Shown in pieces: positions 34,607 to 42,963 of a stretch of 62,853 nucleotides of DNA. Source of the DNA: Haloferax sp. Q22 (GTDB lineage Archaea; Halobacteriota; Halobacteria; Halobacteriales; Haloferacaceae). The notes beneath the pieces are model-generated. The model was not told the DNA's origin and ran no database searches. It saw only the letters and a program-made list of their open reading frames with translations. Made by a program: the position numbers and the translations under genes. The stretch covers positions 1 to 62,853 of the forward strand of contig NZ_LOEP01000004.1 in NCBI RefSeq assembly GCF_001482285.1, written 5' to 3'. Positions within the stretch are counted from its first letter, which is position 1. Every line of letters starts with the position of its first letter.

Positions 34607-36331
34607 ATGTCACAAGATGGCAATGGACTTTCGCGGCGTCGGTTCCTGACGGCCGCAGGGACCGCTGCGGCGACGGCCGGACTCGCAGGTTGTTCCGGCG
34701 GTGGCGGCGAAGACACGACCACCACGTCGGGCGAGACGACCGGTGACGGCGAGACTGACCAGACCCAGACGGAGACCGAAGACGACGGTTCGACGTCGAC
34801 CCTCCGCTACGGTCGCGGCAGCCACTCGCCGACGCTCGACTTCCAGAACAGCACGAGCGGCGAGGTCGCGAAGGTGACCGAACAGATCTACGACACGCTC
34901 ATCAACTTCGAGCCGGGCCAGTCCACGCTGACGCAGGGACTCGCCACCGAGTACTCCCTTGAGGGCCAGTCGGCCTCCATCACGCTCCGCGAGGGCGTGA
35001 TGTTCCACAACGGCGAGGAGTTCACGGCGGAGGACTTCGTGGCGACGTATCGCCGCTTCGTCGACAGCGACTACGAGTACTACGCCGGCGACGACTACGT
35101 CTCGGCGTACGGGCCGTTCACCCTCGGCTCGTGGATCGACGAGATTCAGGTCGACGGCGACTACTCGATGACGATTCAGCTGACCCAGTCGTACGCGCCG
35201 TTCCTGCGTAACCTGGCGATGTTCGCGGCGTCGGTGCACTCCCTCGCCGCAATCGAGGAGTACGGCACGGAACTCAGTTCGAACCCCGTCGGTACGGGCC
35301 CGTTCCAACTGAGCAACCTCGACGACGCGAACGAGCTCATCCGCCTCGAAGCCAACTCCGAATACTGGGGCGAGGGGCCGAACGTGGACGAGGTCGTCTT
35401 CGTCACCATCGGCCAGAACTCGACGCGCGCCCAGTCGCTCGCGTCGGGCGAACTCGACATCATCGACGGACTCGGCGCGCAGTCGTCCGTCCAGGTCGAA
35501 AACGCCAGCAACGCGAACCTCGTCCGCACCGAGGGTATCAACATCGGCTACATGGCGTTCAACATGGCGAGCCGCGAGGAGTTCCGCGACCGCCGCGTCC
35601 GGCAGGCCGTCAGCCACGCCATCAACACCGAAGCCATCGTCAACGAGATCTACTCGGGCTTCGCGACGCAGGCGAGCCAGCCGCTTCCGCCGAACGTCCT
35701 CGGTCACAACGACGACATCGACCCGTACCCGTACGACCCCGAGGAGGCCCAGCGCCTCCTCGAAGAGGCCGGTTACGGTGACGGCTTCTCGTTCGAACTG
35801 GCGACGTTCCAGAACCCCCGCGGCTACAACCCGTCGCCGATTCAGACCGCCGAGACCGTCGCGTCCAACCTCGGCGAGGTCGGCATCGAAGTCGACATCA
35901 ACCAGCAGTCGTTCGGGCCGTTCCTCGAATACACCGCCCAGGGCCGCCACGACGCGTGTTTCCTCGGCTGGTACACCGACAACGCCGACCCGGACAACTT
36001 CATGTACGTCCTCCTGCACCCGCAGGTAGAGGAAGGCGAACTCACGGAGGGACAGGACTGGGTCAGCTTCGACGCCGAAGGCTACAACACCAGTAACCGC
36101 TCGGCGTGGGCGAACCGCGACTACATGGACCTCGTCGAACAGGGCCAGAGCACCTACGACGAGGCCGAGCGCGAGTCGCTGTACAACGAGGCGAACCAGA
36201 TCGCACACGACGAGGCCCCGTGGGTCTATCTCGACTACGCGGACGAGCTTCGCGGCGTCTCCAACCGCGTCAGCGGGTTCCAGATCGCCGCCATCAGCGG
36301 TCCGTACCTCAACCTGGTCAGCCTGAACTGA
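34607..36331 (+). CDS. dppA: Peptide ABC transporter substrate-binding lipoprotein
   Basis: 574 aa from ATG 34607. A Tat signal (SRRRFLTAAG) with lipobox LAGC and a Gly/Thr-rich linker lead into an SBP_bac_5 domain (from about residue 65: TLRYGRGSHSPTLDFQ, FHNGEEFTAEDFVATYRRFVD, GTGPFQL). It is exported folded and lipid-anchored, where it captures dipeptides or oligopeptides. The open frame upstream to 34511 lacks a signal and is not used. Confidence 0.9.
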   Translation: MSQDGNGLSRRRFLTAAGTAAATAGLAGCSGGGGEDTTTTSGETTGDGETDQTQTETEDDGSTSTLRYGRGSHSPTLDFQNSTSGEVAKVTEQIYDTLINFEPGQSTLTQGLATEYSLEGQSASITLREGVMFHNGEEFTAEDFVATYRRFVDSDYEYYAGDDYVSAYGPFTLGSWIDEIQVDGDYSMTIQLTQSYAPFLRNLAMFAASVHSLAAIEEYGTELSSNPVGTGPFQLSNLDDANELIRLEANSEYWGEGPNVDEVVFVTIGQNSTRAQSLASGELDIIDGLGAQSSVQVENASNANLVRTEGINIGYMAFNMASREEFRDRRVRQAVSHAINTEAIVNEIYSGFATQASQPLPPNVLGHNDDIDPYPYDPEEAQRLLEEAGYGDGFSFELATFQNPRGYNPSPIQTAETVASNLGEVGIEVDINQQSFGPFLEYTAQGRHDACFLGWYTDNADPDNFMYVLLHPQVEEGELTEGQDWVSFDAEGYNTSNRSAWANRDYMDLVEQGQSTYDEAERESLYNEANQIAHDEAPWVYLDYADELRGVSNRVSGFQIAAISGPYLNLVSLN

Positions 36332-36355
36332 GGCACTGACCGCGTTTTCGATTTC

Positions 36356-37375
36356 ATGATTTCCACACGATTCGTACTCAAGCGGCTGCTGTTGCTCGTC
36401 CCCGTGTTGGTGGGAGTGGCGTCGCTCGTCTTCTCCATCCTGCACCTCTCGCCGGGCGACCCGGCGCTCACCATCGCGGGCGAGCGCGCCAGCGAGGAGT
36501 TCGTCCGACAGGTCGAAGAGAGTCTCGGCCTGAACGACCCCATATGGGTGCAGTACGGGCGGTTCCTCCTCGACGCCGCGCAGTTCCAGTTCGGTGAGTC
36601 CTTCATCATCCAGCGGAACACCGCGGTCCGCGAGGTGCTCGCCAACAAGCTGCCGGTCACGCTCGAACTCGCCATCTACGGCCAGCTCATCGGTATCTCG
36701 CTGGGCATCCCGCTCGGCATCCTGAGCGCCGTCAAGCAGGACAGCATCACGGACCACCTGACCCGCATCGGCGCGCTAGCCGGCATCAGCGTGCCCATCT
36801 TCTGGAGCGGCCCGCTTCTCATCTTGCTGTTCGCGCAGGTGCTCGGGTGGCTCCCGACGAGCGGCCGCATCTCGGTGCTGTACAACGTCGAGGCTATCCG
36901 GGTGACGGGGCTCGTCACGGTCGACGCCCTCATCGCGGGCAACTGGGAGATGTTCGTCTCCGCGGTTCGACACATGATTCTCCCGGCGTCGGTCATCGGC
37001 GTCTACTCGATGGCGCTTATCTCTCGGATGATGCGCTCGTCGATGCTGGAGGTCATCCGGCAGGACTACATGCGAACCGCCCGCGCGAAGGGCCAAGGCT
37101 CGAAGATTACGGTCCTGAAACACGGCTTCCGCAACGCGATGATTCCCGTCATCACGGTCATCGGCATCCAGTTCGGTGGCCTGCTCGGCGGCGCAGTACT
37201 CACGGAGACGGTGTTCGCCATCGGCGGCATCGGGACGCTTCTGGTCGAGGCCATCAAGGTCGGCGACTACCCCATCGTCCAGGGGACGGTCCTGACCTTC
37301 GCGTTCCTGTTCACGCTTGTCAACCTCGGCGTCGACATCACCTACTCCATCCTTGACCCGAGGATCGAACAGTGA
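36356..37375 (+). CDS. dppB: Peptide ABC transporter permease (DppB type)
   Basis: 339 aa, six transmembrane helices. The family N-terminal FVLKRLLLLVPVLVGV, LSPGDPA and the cytoplasmic EAA-type loop DYMRTARAKGQGSKITVLKHGFRNAMIPVIT contact the ATPase. It ends DPRIEQ, a natural DppB ending. The stop TGA (37373-37375) is followed directly by CATCC, and TGACATCC is also the terminal sequence of the TnpB element beginning here, so the stop may be donated by the IS. Confidence 0.9.
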   Translation: MISTRFVLKRLLLLVPVLVGVASLVFSILHLSPGDPALTIAGERASEEFVRQVEESLGLNDPIWVQYGRFLLDAAQFQFGESFIIQRNTAVREVLANKLPVTLELAIYGQLIGISLGIPLGILSAVKQDSITDHLTRIGALAGISVPIFWSGPLLILLFAQVLGWLPTSGRISVLYNVEAIRVTGLVTVDALIAGNWEMFVSAVRHMILPASVIGVYSMALISRMMRSSMLEVIRQDYMRTARAKGQGSKITVLKHGFRNAMIPVITVIGIQFGGLLGGAVLTETVFAIGGIGTLLVEAIKVGDYPIVQGTVLTFAFLFTLVNLGVDITYSILDPRIEQ

Positions 37376-37600
37376 CATCCTCTCCCGCCCCAGAGGCCGT
37401 TCACAAGACGCAGAACGTCTTGTGTAGTCGACCTTTCCGTTTTGAGGGCGGGACTCCCTACAAGGGAAATCTCACGTTGAGAGAGGTTTCAGGACTGAAA
37501 CGTCGCGAGCGTCGTCTGCCGGAGTTTCCGACTCTGCTCGTGGTGTCCTGTGGTGCTGTCACAAGCACTCCCATCCCGTGGCGAGTCATCGGCGTGCGGT
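37376..37600 (-). ncRNA. Predicted omegaRNA/reRNA at the tnpB 3' end (element 2)
   Basis: By analogy with IS605 TnpB systems, the RNA would overlap the tnpB 3' end, fold through the structured right end and continue into flanking DNA. Here the flank is the antisense of the dppB 3' end, so the guide would recognise the empty dppB-dppC site. Inferred from position. Confidence 0.35.
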
Positions 37601-38721
37601 TTCAGTGTACACCTCTCTCCCCACGGGTTGAGGCGGCTAGCAATGTTAGCCGCCGCGTTGATGTCTGCTTGGTACTCCGTCACCCAGCACTCTGGATTCT
37701 GGCACTGGAATGCAGCCTGCGAACTTCGCGAGCCGATGTGGCCACAAGCGTGACATGTCTTGGACGTAAACGCCGGGTTCACGAATCGGACCGGAATTCC
37801 GGCGTCGAGGGCCTTGTCCTCGATACGTCCACTGAGACGCGCGAACGCCCAGTTATGGAGGCGGCGATTTATCCACTTGCCGTAGTTCAGATGCTCGCGA
37901 ATATACGAGAGATCTTCGAGAACAATAACTGGATTCTCGAATCCTTGAGCGTACTCGACAGCTTGTCGAGACGCTTTCTCGACGATATCCGTGAGCGAGT
38001 TCTGGTAGTGGTCAAACCGCTCTTGAATGCGCCACTCGGCATCTCGCTTTTGCAGACGGCGGAGGGTTGTGAACATCTCTTTGCGGAGCTGTCGAGCCCG
38101 CCCGCCATCGTAAATATACGGTTGAGTTGGAGTACCATTCTGACAGGCACAGCCCGTCAAGAGTTTGGACTCTCCGATGTCGAAGCCGACCGGCGTCGAT
38201 TCGTCCGATACCTCTGGCTCTATAACCTCGTACTTAACGGCGACATGAAGTACCCAGTTGGAACGGTGTTCTTGCAGACGGAACTCCCCGACGGACACTT
38301 GGCCATCAAGCAAGTCAGCCCAGAGCGATTCCTGAGCAGGGTTGATACGAAGCGGGATCCAGAAGGCATTGTTACGTCCAGCCTGGGGGACACGCCAGCA
38401 AAACTCGTGTTTACGATCTTCAGAGTGGTCGATCCGGAACCCCCGGTTTGTGAATCGAACAGGGTGATCATCACCCAACTCCGAAGCGTTGTACGTCCGG
38501 CGGAGTTTTGGGACGTAGCTCTTGAGCGCGTCTTTCGCATAGGAGGTGAGCGTGTACGGTGTGACTACATCATTGACTGCCGTCTGCGTGTTTGCACCAC
38601 TCTCGAATGCTTCGGAGAGGGCACAGCGATACGTCGCCACGGTACGCTGAAGCCGCTGCTCTTTGTGTCCTGTCGGGGGTGCGAGCGAGGCTTGCAGTGT
38701 TTTTGTGACCGTGGAAGACAC
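37489..38721 (-). CDS. tnpB: TnpB-type RNA-guided nuclease
   Basis: 410 aa from the GTG at 38721, giving the typical start before STVTKTLQASLAPPT; an in-frame ATG at 38769 would add 16 hydrophobic residues and seems unlikely. RuvC-I Asp is in VGFDIGESKLL, RuvC-II Glu in VIVLEDLSYIREH, a zinc finger CHACG...CQNPEC and RuvC-III Asp in YQADINAAANIA. All catalytic residues are present, so it is probably an active RNA-guided DNase that maintains the element. It is transcribed opposite to the dpp operon. Confidence 0.85.
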   Translation of the reverse strand: MSSTVTKTLQASLAPPTGHKEQRLQRTVATYRCALSEAFESGANTQTAVNDVVTPYTLTSYAKDALKSYVPKLRRTYNASELGDDHPVRFTNRGFRIDHSEDRKHEFCWRVPQAGRNNAFWIPLRINPAQESLWADLLDGQVSVGEFRLQEHRSNWVLHVAVKYEVIEPEVSDESTPVGFDIGESKLLTGCACQNGTPTQPYIYDGGRARQLRKEMFTTLRRLQKRDAEWRIQERFDHYQNSLTDIVEKASRQAVEYAQGFENPVIVLEDLSYIREHLNYGKWINRRLHNWAFARLSGRIEDKALDAGIPVRFVNPAFTSKTCHACGHIGSRSSQAAFQCQNPECWVTEYQADINAAANIASRLNPWGERCTLKPHADDSPRDGSACDSTTGHHEQSRKLRQTTLATFQS

Positions 38722-38775
38722 AGTTATTCTTACAAAAACAAAGCACATAAAGTGCACGAAAATCAACAAAGATGT

Positions 38776-38910
38776 ATGCCAAAAGATGTGCGTCTACAAG
38801 TAAGCGAAGAACAGCACGAATGGCTAACAGAATTAAAGGACGAGAGGGGGTTCACATGGAAGGGACTACTGCTGGAAGGTGCCAAGTGTCTAGACACCAA
38901 CGATACGTAA
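38776..38910 (+). CDS. Small DNA-binding-like protein encoded divergently from tnpB
   Basis: 44 aa. It starts MPKDVRLQVSEEQHEWLTEL and ends AKCLDTNDT; a beta-strand plus two-helix pattern (VRLQVSEEQHEWLTELKDE, then GFTWKGLLLEGAKCL) is like a minimal ribbon-helix-helix protein. It lies inside the IS, divergent from tnpB, with the start codons about 55 nt apart. It could be the element's own repressor. Too short for ordinary gene finders. Confidence 0.5.
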   Translation: MPKDVRLQVSEEQHEWLTELKDERGFTWKGLLLEGAKCLDTNDT

Positions 38911-38974
38911 TAGTTAGACAGGAACCTAAGTTCCGAACATGCCCCTTTGAGCGGGTTATGTCAATTACAAAAAG

Positions 38975-39910
38975 ATGAGCACGGAAACCACGACCACGAA
39001 CGAGACGGCGGCGGACGTCGACCAGCGCGGGCTCATCGACCGCCTCACTGCGTCGCCGTTCGTCTCCCGACTGCTGTCGAACCGCCTCGCGCTCGCCGGT
39101 ATCGCCATCATCGTCGCGATGGTGGTCATCGCGCTGTACGCGCGGCTGTTCTTGGACCTCGAGGTCATCACGCAGTCGCAACTCGGGACGAACCCGAACC
39201 GCGCCGCGCCGAGTCTCGACTTCCCGTTCGGCACCGACGGACAGGCCCGGAGTCTCCTGCCGCGGGTGGCCTACGGCGCGTGGTACGCGATGCTGTTCGG
39301 CACCGTCACGGTGGCCGCCTCGACCGTCCTCGGCGTCGGCCTCGGCATCGTCGCGGCCTACTACGGCGACGTGACCGACAACGTCATCATGCGGACGATG
39401 GACGTACTGCTCGCGTTCCCGTCGCTCCTGCTCGCGCTGGCGCTCGTCGCAATCTTCCCCGACGACCTCGGGCTGTGGCGGGCGGTCGCCGCGCTGACGC
39501 TCGTCTACACGCCGCGGTTCGCCCGCGTCGTCCGCGGGGCCGCGCTGACCGTGCTCGAAAACGAGTACATCGACGCGACGGTCGCGCTCGGCGCGGCCGA
39601 CCCGCGCGTGCTGATTCGGCACGTCCTGCCGAACTGCCTCGCGCCTATCACGGTCCAGAGCACGCTCAACTTCGGGCTGGCGATCATCGACCTCGCGGCG
39701 CTGTCGTTCCTCGGCTTCGGTGCCGAGGCCGGCACGCCCTCGTGGGGGCTCATGCTCTCGAACGGTGTGAGTCAGGGCCTGCTCACGGGCGTCTGGTGGT
39801 GGTCGTTCTTCCCCGGGTTCTTCCTCGCGCTCACCGTGCTGGGGTTCAACCTCCTCGGGGACGGCATGCGCGACGCGCTCGACCCGCGGATGCGCGAAGC
39901 GGTCGATTAA
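38975..39910 (+). CDS. dppC: Peptide ABC transporter permease (DppC type)
   Basis: 311 aa, six transmembrane helices. N-terminal DppC region (LIDRLTASPFVSRLLSNRLALAGIAIIV), FGTDGQARSLLPRVAYGAWYAM, EAA loop EYIDATVALGAADPRVLIRHVLPN and the closing LGDGMRDALDPRMRE are all typical. It is separated from its partner permease by the TnpB element, so its expression now depends on read-through or a new promoter. Confidence 0.9.
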   Translation: MSTETTTTNETAADVDQRGLIDRLTASPFVSRLLSNRLALAGIAIIVAMVVIALYARLFLDLEVITQSQLGTNPNRAAPSLDFPFGTDGQARSLLPRVAYGAWYAMLFGTVTVAASTVLGVGLGIVAAYYGDVTDNVIMRTMDVLLAFPSLLLALALVAIFPDDLGLWRAVAALTLVYTPRFARVVRGAALTVLENEYIDATVALGAADPRVLIRHVLPNCLAPITVQSTLNFGLAIIDLAALSFLGFGAEAGTPSWGLMLSNGVSQGLLTGVWWWSFFPGFFLALTVLGFNLLGDGMRDALDPRMREAVD

Positions 39911-39916
39911 TCGACC

Positions 39917-40330
39917 GTGTCAGCGCCACCGGAGCCGACGGACGCGGACGCAGACGCAGACGCGCCCCCCATACGCGAACGGGCGGCGGTTCGCGTTCGC
40001 CTCGTCGGCACCGCGGCCCTCGCGGGCGCGTTCGTCGCCGCCGTCTGGCTGGCCGCCACGCTGGTCGTCGGTGACTTCGCGGGGAGCGTCGAAACGACGT
40101 TCGCGCTCGGCTCGCTCGCGTTCGGGTTCGGCCTCCTCGGCTGGTCCGGGGCGGTCGCGCTCGGCCGCGGTATCGAATCGATGCAGACCCACCTCGACAC
40201 CGGCACGGGGTGGACAGAACGTGACGCTCGCCGGGCGATGGCCCGGATTCTCGGGTTCGGACTCGGCGTGATGCTCGGGGCGACGGCGGTCGGGTCGTCC
40301 GTCTCCGTGTTCGGCGCCGCCGTCATCTGA
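39917..40330 (+). CDS. Small four-helix membrane protein after dppC
   Basis: 137 aa, GTG start 6 nt after dppC. The N terminus is a DADADADA repeat; then hydrophobic segments at about 33-53, 62-82 and 112-135. No family function is known to me. The close spacing places it in the peptide transporter operon. Confidence 0.55.
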   Translation: MSAPPEPTDADADADAPPIRERAAVRVRLVGTAALAGAFVAAVWLAATLVVGDFAGSVETTFALGSLAFGFGLLGWSGAVALGRGIESMQTHLDTGTGWTERDARRAMARILGFGLGVMLGATAVGSSVSVFGAAVI

Positions 40331-40353
40331 GCCGGCCGCGCGGAGCCGCCGAC

Positions 40354-42963
40354 TCAGACGTTCGGCAATCGCAGCTCGATGACCGTCCCGCTTGGTTCGT
40401 TGTCAATGATATCCATCGAGCCGTTGCTGTTCGTCACCGCCCAGCGGACGAACCAGAGTCCGAGGCCGTTCGTGTGTTGGAGGGGCGATTCTCGTCCCGT
40501 CATGATGGATTTGCGTTCGAGCCGGGGAATTCCCGGCCCGTTGTCCGTGACGCGGAGGACGACCTGGTCTGCGGCGTCGTCCTCGAAGACCGAGAGCTCG
40601 ACTTCGACGCCGTCGCCGCCGTAGACGACGGCGTTGTCGACGAGTTCGTTCACCGCGAGTTCGAACGTCGTGTGGGCTTGCGCGTTCGCGACGTCCGGCG
40701 CGTCGACGGTGATAGCCGCCTCGGGGTAGCTGAGGCGCGCGCCCTCGACGACGTTGCGAACGCAGTCGGCGATGTTCTGGGGTTGCACCCGCTCTGTCAC
40801 ATCGGGGTCGAGCGCGGAGCTGAACTTCCGGGCCGTCTCGGCGAGCGAGAGCAGTTCGCTCGTCGCCCGTTCGATGGCCGCCGCCGACTCGCGCACGCCG
40901 TCGTCGTCGGTGCGTTCGAGCACCATCGTCGCATGCGCCTGCGCGATGTTCATCTTGTTCCGGAGGTTGTGTCGGACGACGCGGTCGAGGACGGACAGCC
41001 GCCGTTCGCGCTCTTGGAGCTCGGTCACGTCGCGGCCGACACAGACGATACCGTCGAACTCGTCTTCGGAGGACTTCGCCGCGATAGTCGTCTGAAACTG
41101 CCGCTCGGTACCGTTTCGGTCGGTGACGACCGTCTCGATGGTCTCTTCGGCGCTATCGCCCGCGAGAAGCGACGCGATGGCCTCCAAGAGCGCTTGCGAG
41201 TGGCGTTCGCCGAACACAGTCGAGACGTGTTCGCCGACGAGATCGTCGGGGTCGCGGCCCAGCAGGTCGGCGGTCGCGCTGTTCGCGAGGACGAACCGGA
41301 GGTTGTCGTCCAGCGTGTAAATCGGGTCCGAGGTCGTCTCAACGATTCGCTCGTAGCGTTCCAGCTCTCTCGACCGGGCCTTTCGCTCGGTGATGTCTTG
41401 GACGGTCCCCCGGTAGATGGGTTCGCTCTCCTGCGTCGCGACGCCGCGAACGTTCACCCAGCGCATCTCGCCGCCCATCGTCTCCAGGCGGCACTCGACG
41501 GACTGCTCTTCGCCGGTCGTGACGAGGCGCTCGAACGCCGCGCGGACCGTGGGCTCGTCGTCCGGATGGTAGAACGAAAACGCTTCCGCGAGTTCGAACG
41601 TCGCCCCCGAGTCGACGCCGAGAAGCTCCGCGAGCCCGCTCGTGAACAGCACCGAATTGGTGTGGGTGTCGACCTCCCACGCGCCGACTGAGGCGATCTT
41701 CTGGCTTTGGTCGAACAGGTCGAGCAGTCGCTCGCGCTCGCGCTCCTGTTGCTTCTGTGCTGTCACGTCCTCGATGGCGGCAATCGAACCGACGCGCTCT
41801 CCATCACTGCCGTCCAGGGGGGCGACGTTGACGACGAGCCACCGCCGTTCCTCGGGGACGCCGATACCGTGTTCGAAGTTCGTGACCGTCTCGCCGGTCT
41901 CTCTCACGCGGTCGAAGGGGAGGTCATCGCGGTCGAGCGGCTCTCCACGTCCGTCGACGAGGTCCCACTCGGGTGCGTCGTACGGCTGTCCGAGCACGAC
42001 CGACCGTTGGAGACCGAGTACCTCCTGGGCCGCCTCGTTGGCGCGCACGATAACCCCGTCCTCGTTGAGGACCGCGATGCCAACCGGACTCGTCTCGAAG
42101 AGCTGTTTGAGCGTTTGGGTCTCGTGGACGAGTTGGTTCTTGAGCGCGTGGCGGACGGTCGCGTCGGTCTGGAACCCGACGAAGTGGGTGAGGTCGCCGT
42201 CCTCGTACACCGGCGATATCTTCAGTTCGTTCCAGAACGGCGTCCCGTCCTTCCGGTAGTTGGTGAGGCTGACGGCGGCGTTCTCCCCTGCTTCGATCGC
42301 CTCGTGGAGTAGCTCGACCGGCTCCGAGTCGGTCTCTTCGCCCTGCAGGAACCGGCAGTTCCGACCGAGTGCCTCCGAGCGGTCGTAGCCGGTCATCTCC
42401 TCGAAGGCATCGTTGACGTAGGTGAGCGGTTGGTCGCCGTCGGCCTCGGTGATGGTGATGCCGACGGTCGCGCTGTCCATCGCGCTGCGGTACAGCGCGA
42501 GTTGGAGCGACTGCCGCCGGGTCTGGAGGAGCGATTCGACCCGCGACCGGATGACCGCCTTCGGCGCGGGCACCGCGAGCACGTCGTCCGGAACGTCTTC
42601 GAGTCGTCGCGCGGCGACGGCCTGTTCGTCTTGGGCGACCGTCAACAACACCGGTACGAACCGGTCGTCGGCGTCGGCTTTGCGCTCGGCGAGCGCGTCG
42701 GCGACGACCGAGTACGTCGCCATGTCGACGATACAGAGGTCGAACTCCGGGAGCGGGCCTTCGCCTGCACCTTCGTCTCCGTCTCCGCCTTCGCCTCCGC
42801 TTTCGCGGCCGCGTTCCCAGACGATGACCTCGTACGCGTCGAGGAGTTCAGCCAGTAGCTCGCGGTCGCGAGCGCCGCGGACCGCGAGGAGTATCCGTTC
42901 GTCCCCGGACGCGTCTCCGGCGGAACGTGTGTCGTTCCGCGACGCGTCTTCGCTCACGGTCAC
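40354..42963 (-). CDS. LOV/PAS histidine kinase paired with a KaiC-like ATPase
   Basis: 869 aa, soluble. Residues about 22-150 look like a receiver-type domain. Residues about 160-268 are a LOV domain: GRNCRFLQG with the adduct Cys203 and Gln207, Asn235 in NYRKDG, Asn245 in FWN and Gln265 in VGFQTD, the full flavin-binding set. Three further PAS domains follow (about 275-395, 405-530, 540-660). The H-box is RVVRHNLRNKMN (about 676-687) and the HATPase has ELVDNAVVYGG and RVTDNGPGI. Its start overlaps the KaiC-like stop by 4 nt. Blue-light or redox input through FMN is the expected signal. Confidence 0.85.
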   Translation of the reverse strand: MTVSEDASRNDTRSAGDASGDERILLAVRGARDRELLAELLDAYEVIVWERGRESGGEGGDGDEGAGEGPLPEFDLCIVDMATYSVVADALAERKADADDRFVPVLLTVAQDEQAVAARRLEDVPDDVLAVPAPKAVIRSRVESLLQTRRQSLQLALYRSAMDSATVGITITEADGDQPLTYVNDAFEEMTGYDRSEALGRNCRFLQGEETDSEPVELLHEAIEAGENAAVSLTNYRKDGTPFWNELKISPVYEDGDLTHFVGFQTDATVRHALKNQLVHETQTLKQLFETSPVGIAVLNEDGVIVRANEAAQEVLGLQRSVVLGQPYDAPEWDLVDGRGEPLDRDDLPFDRVRETGETVTNFEHGIGVPEERRWLVVNVAPLDGSDGERVGSIAAIEDVTAQKQQERERERLLDLFDQSQKIASVGAWEVDTHTNSVLFTSGLAELLGVDSGATFELAEAFSFYHPDDEPTVRAAFERLVTTGEEQSVECRLETMGGEMRWVNVRGVATQESEPIYRGTVQDITERKARSRELERYERIVETTSDPIYTLDDNLRFVLANSATADLLGRDPDDLVGEHVSTVFGERHSQALLEAIASLLAGDSAEETIETVVTDRNGTERQFQTTIAAKSSEDEFDGIVCVGRDVTELQERERRLSVLDRVVRHNLRNKMNIAQAHATMVLERTDDDGVRESAAAIERATSELLSLAETARKFSSALDPDVTERVQPQNIADCVRNVVEGARLSYPEAAITVDAPDVANAQAHTTFELAVNELVDNAVVYGGDGVEVELSVFEDDAADQVVLRVTDNGPGIPRLERKSIMTGRESPLQHTNGLGLWFVRWAVTNSNGSMDIIDNEPSGTVIELRLPNV

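Larger units (their letters stand above)
37373..38955 (-). mobile_element. IS1341/IS605-type element with tnpB inserted between dppB and dppC (element 2)
   Basis: Left edge TGACATCCTC at 37373 matches the end of element 1. Hairpin-forming segments follow (AAGACGCAGAACGTCTT; GCCC...GGGC). The other edge lies near 38940-38960, after a short dyad (GAACCTAAGTTC) and before the dppC start at 38975. The base composition at 38715-38970 differs from both flanks. No tnpA is present. Confidence 0.65.

Noticed and set aside
34610-36757. 715-codon open frame antisense to dppA and dppB
   Set aside because: Spans two real genes and their spacer; shadow of the GC-biased third codon positions.
37372-38775. 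First 468 codons of a plus-strand open frame across the TnpB element
   Set aside because: Antisense to tnpB with its catalytic motifs. Only the last 44 codons, from ATG 38776, look like a real small gene.
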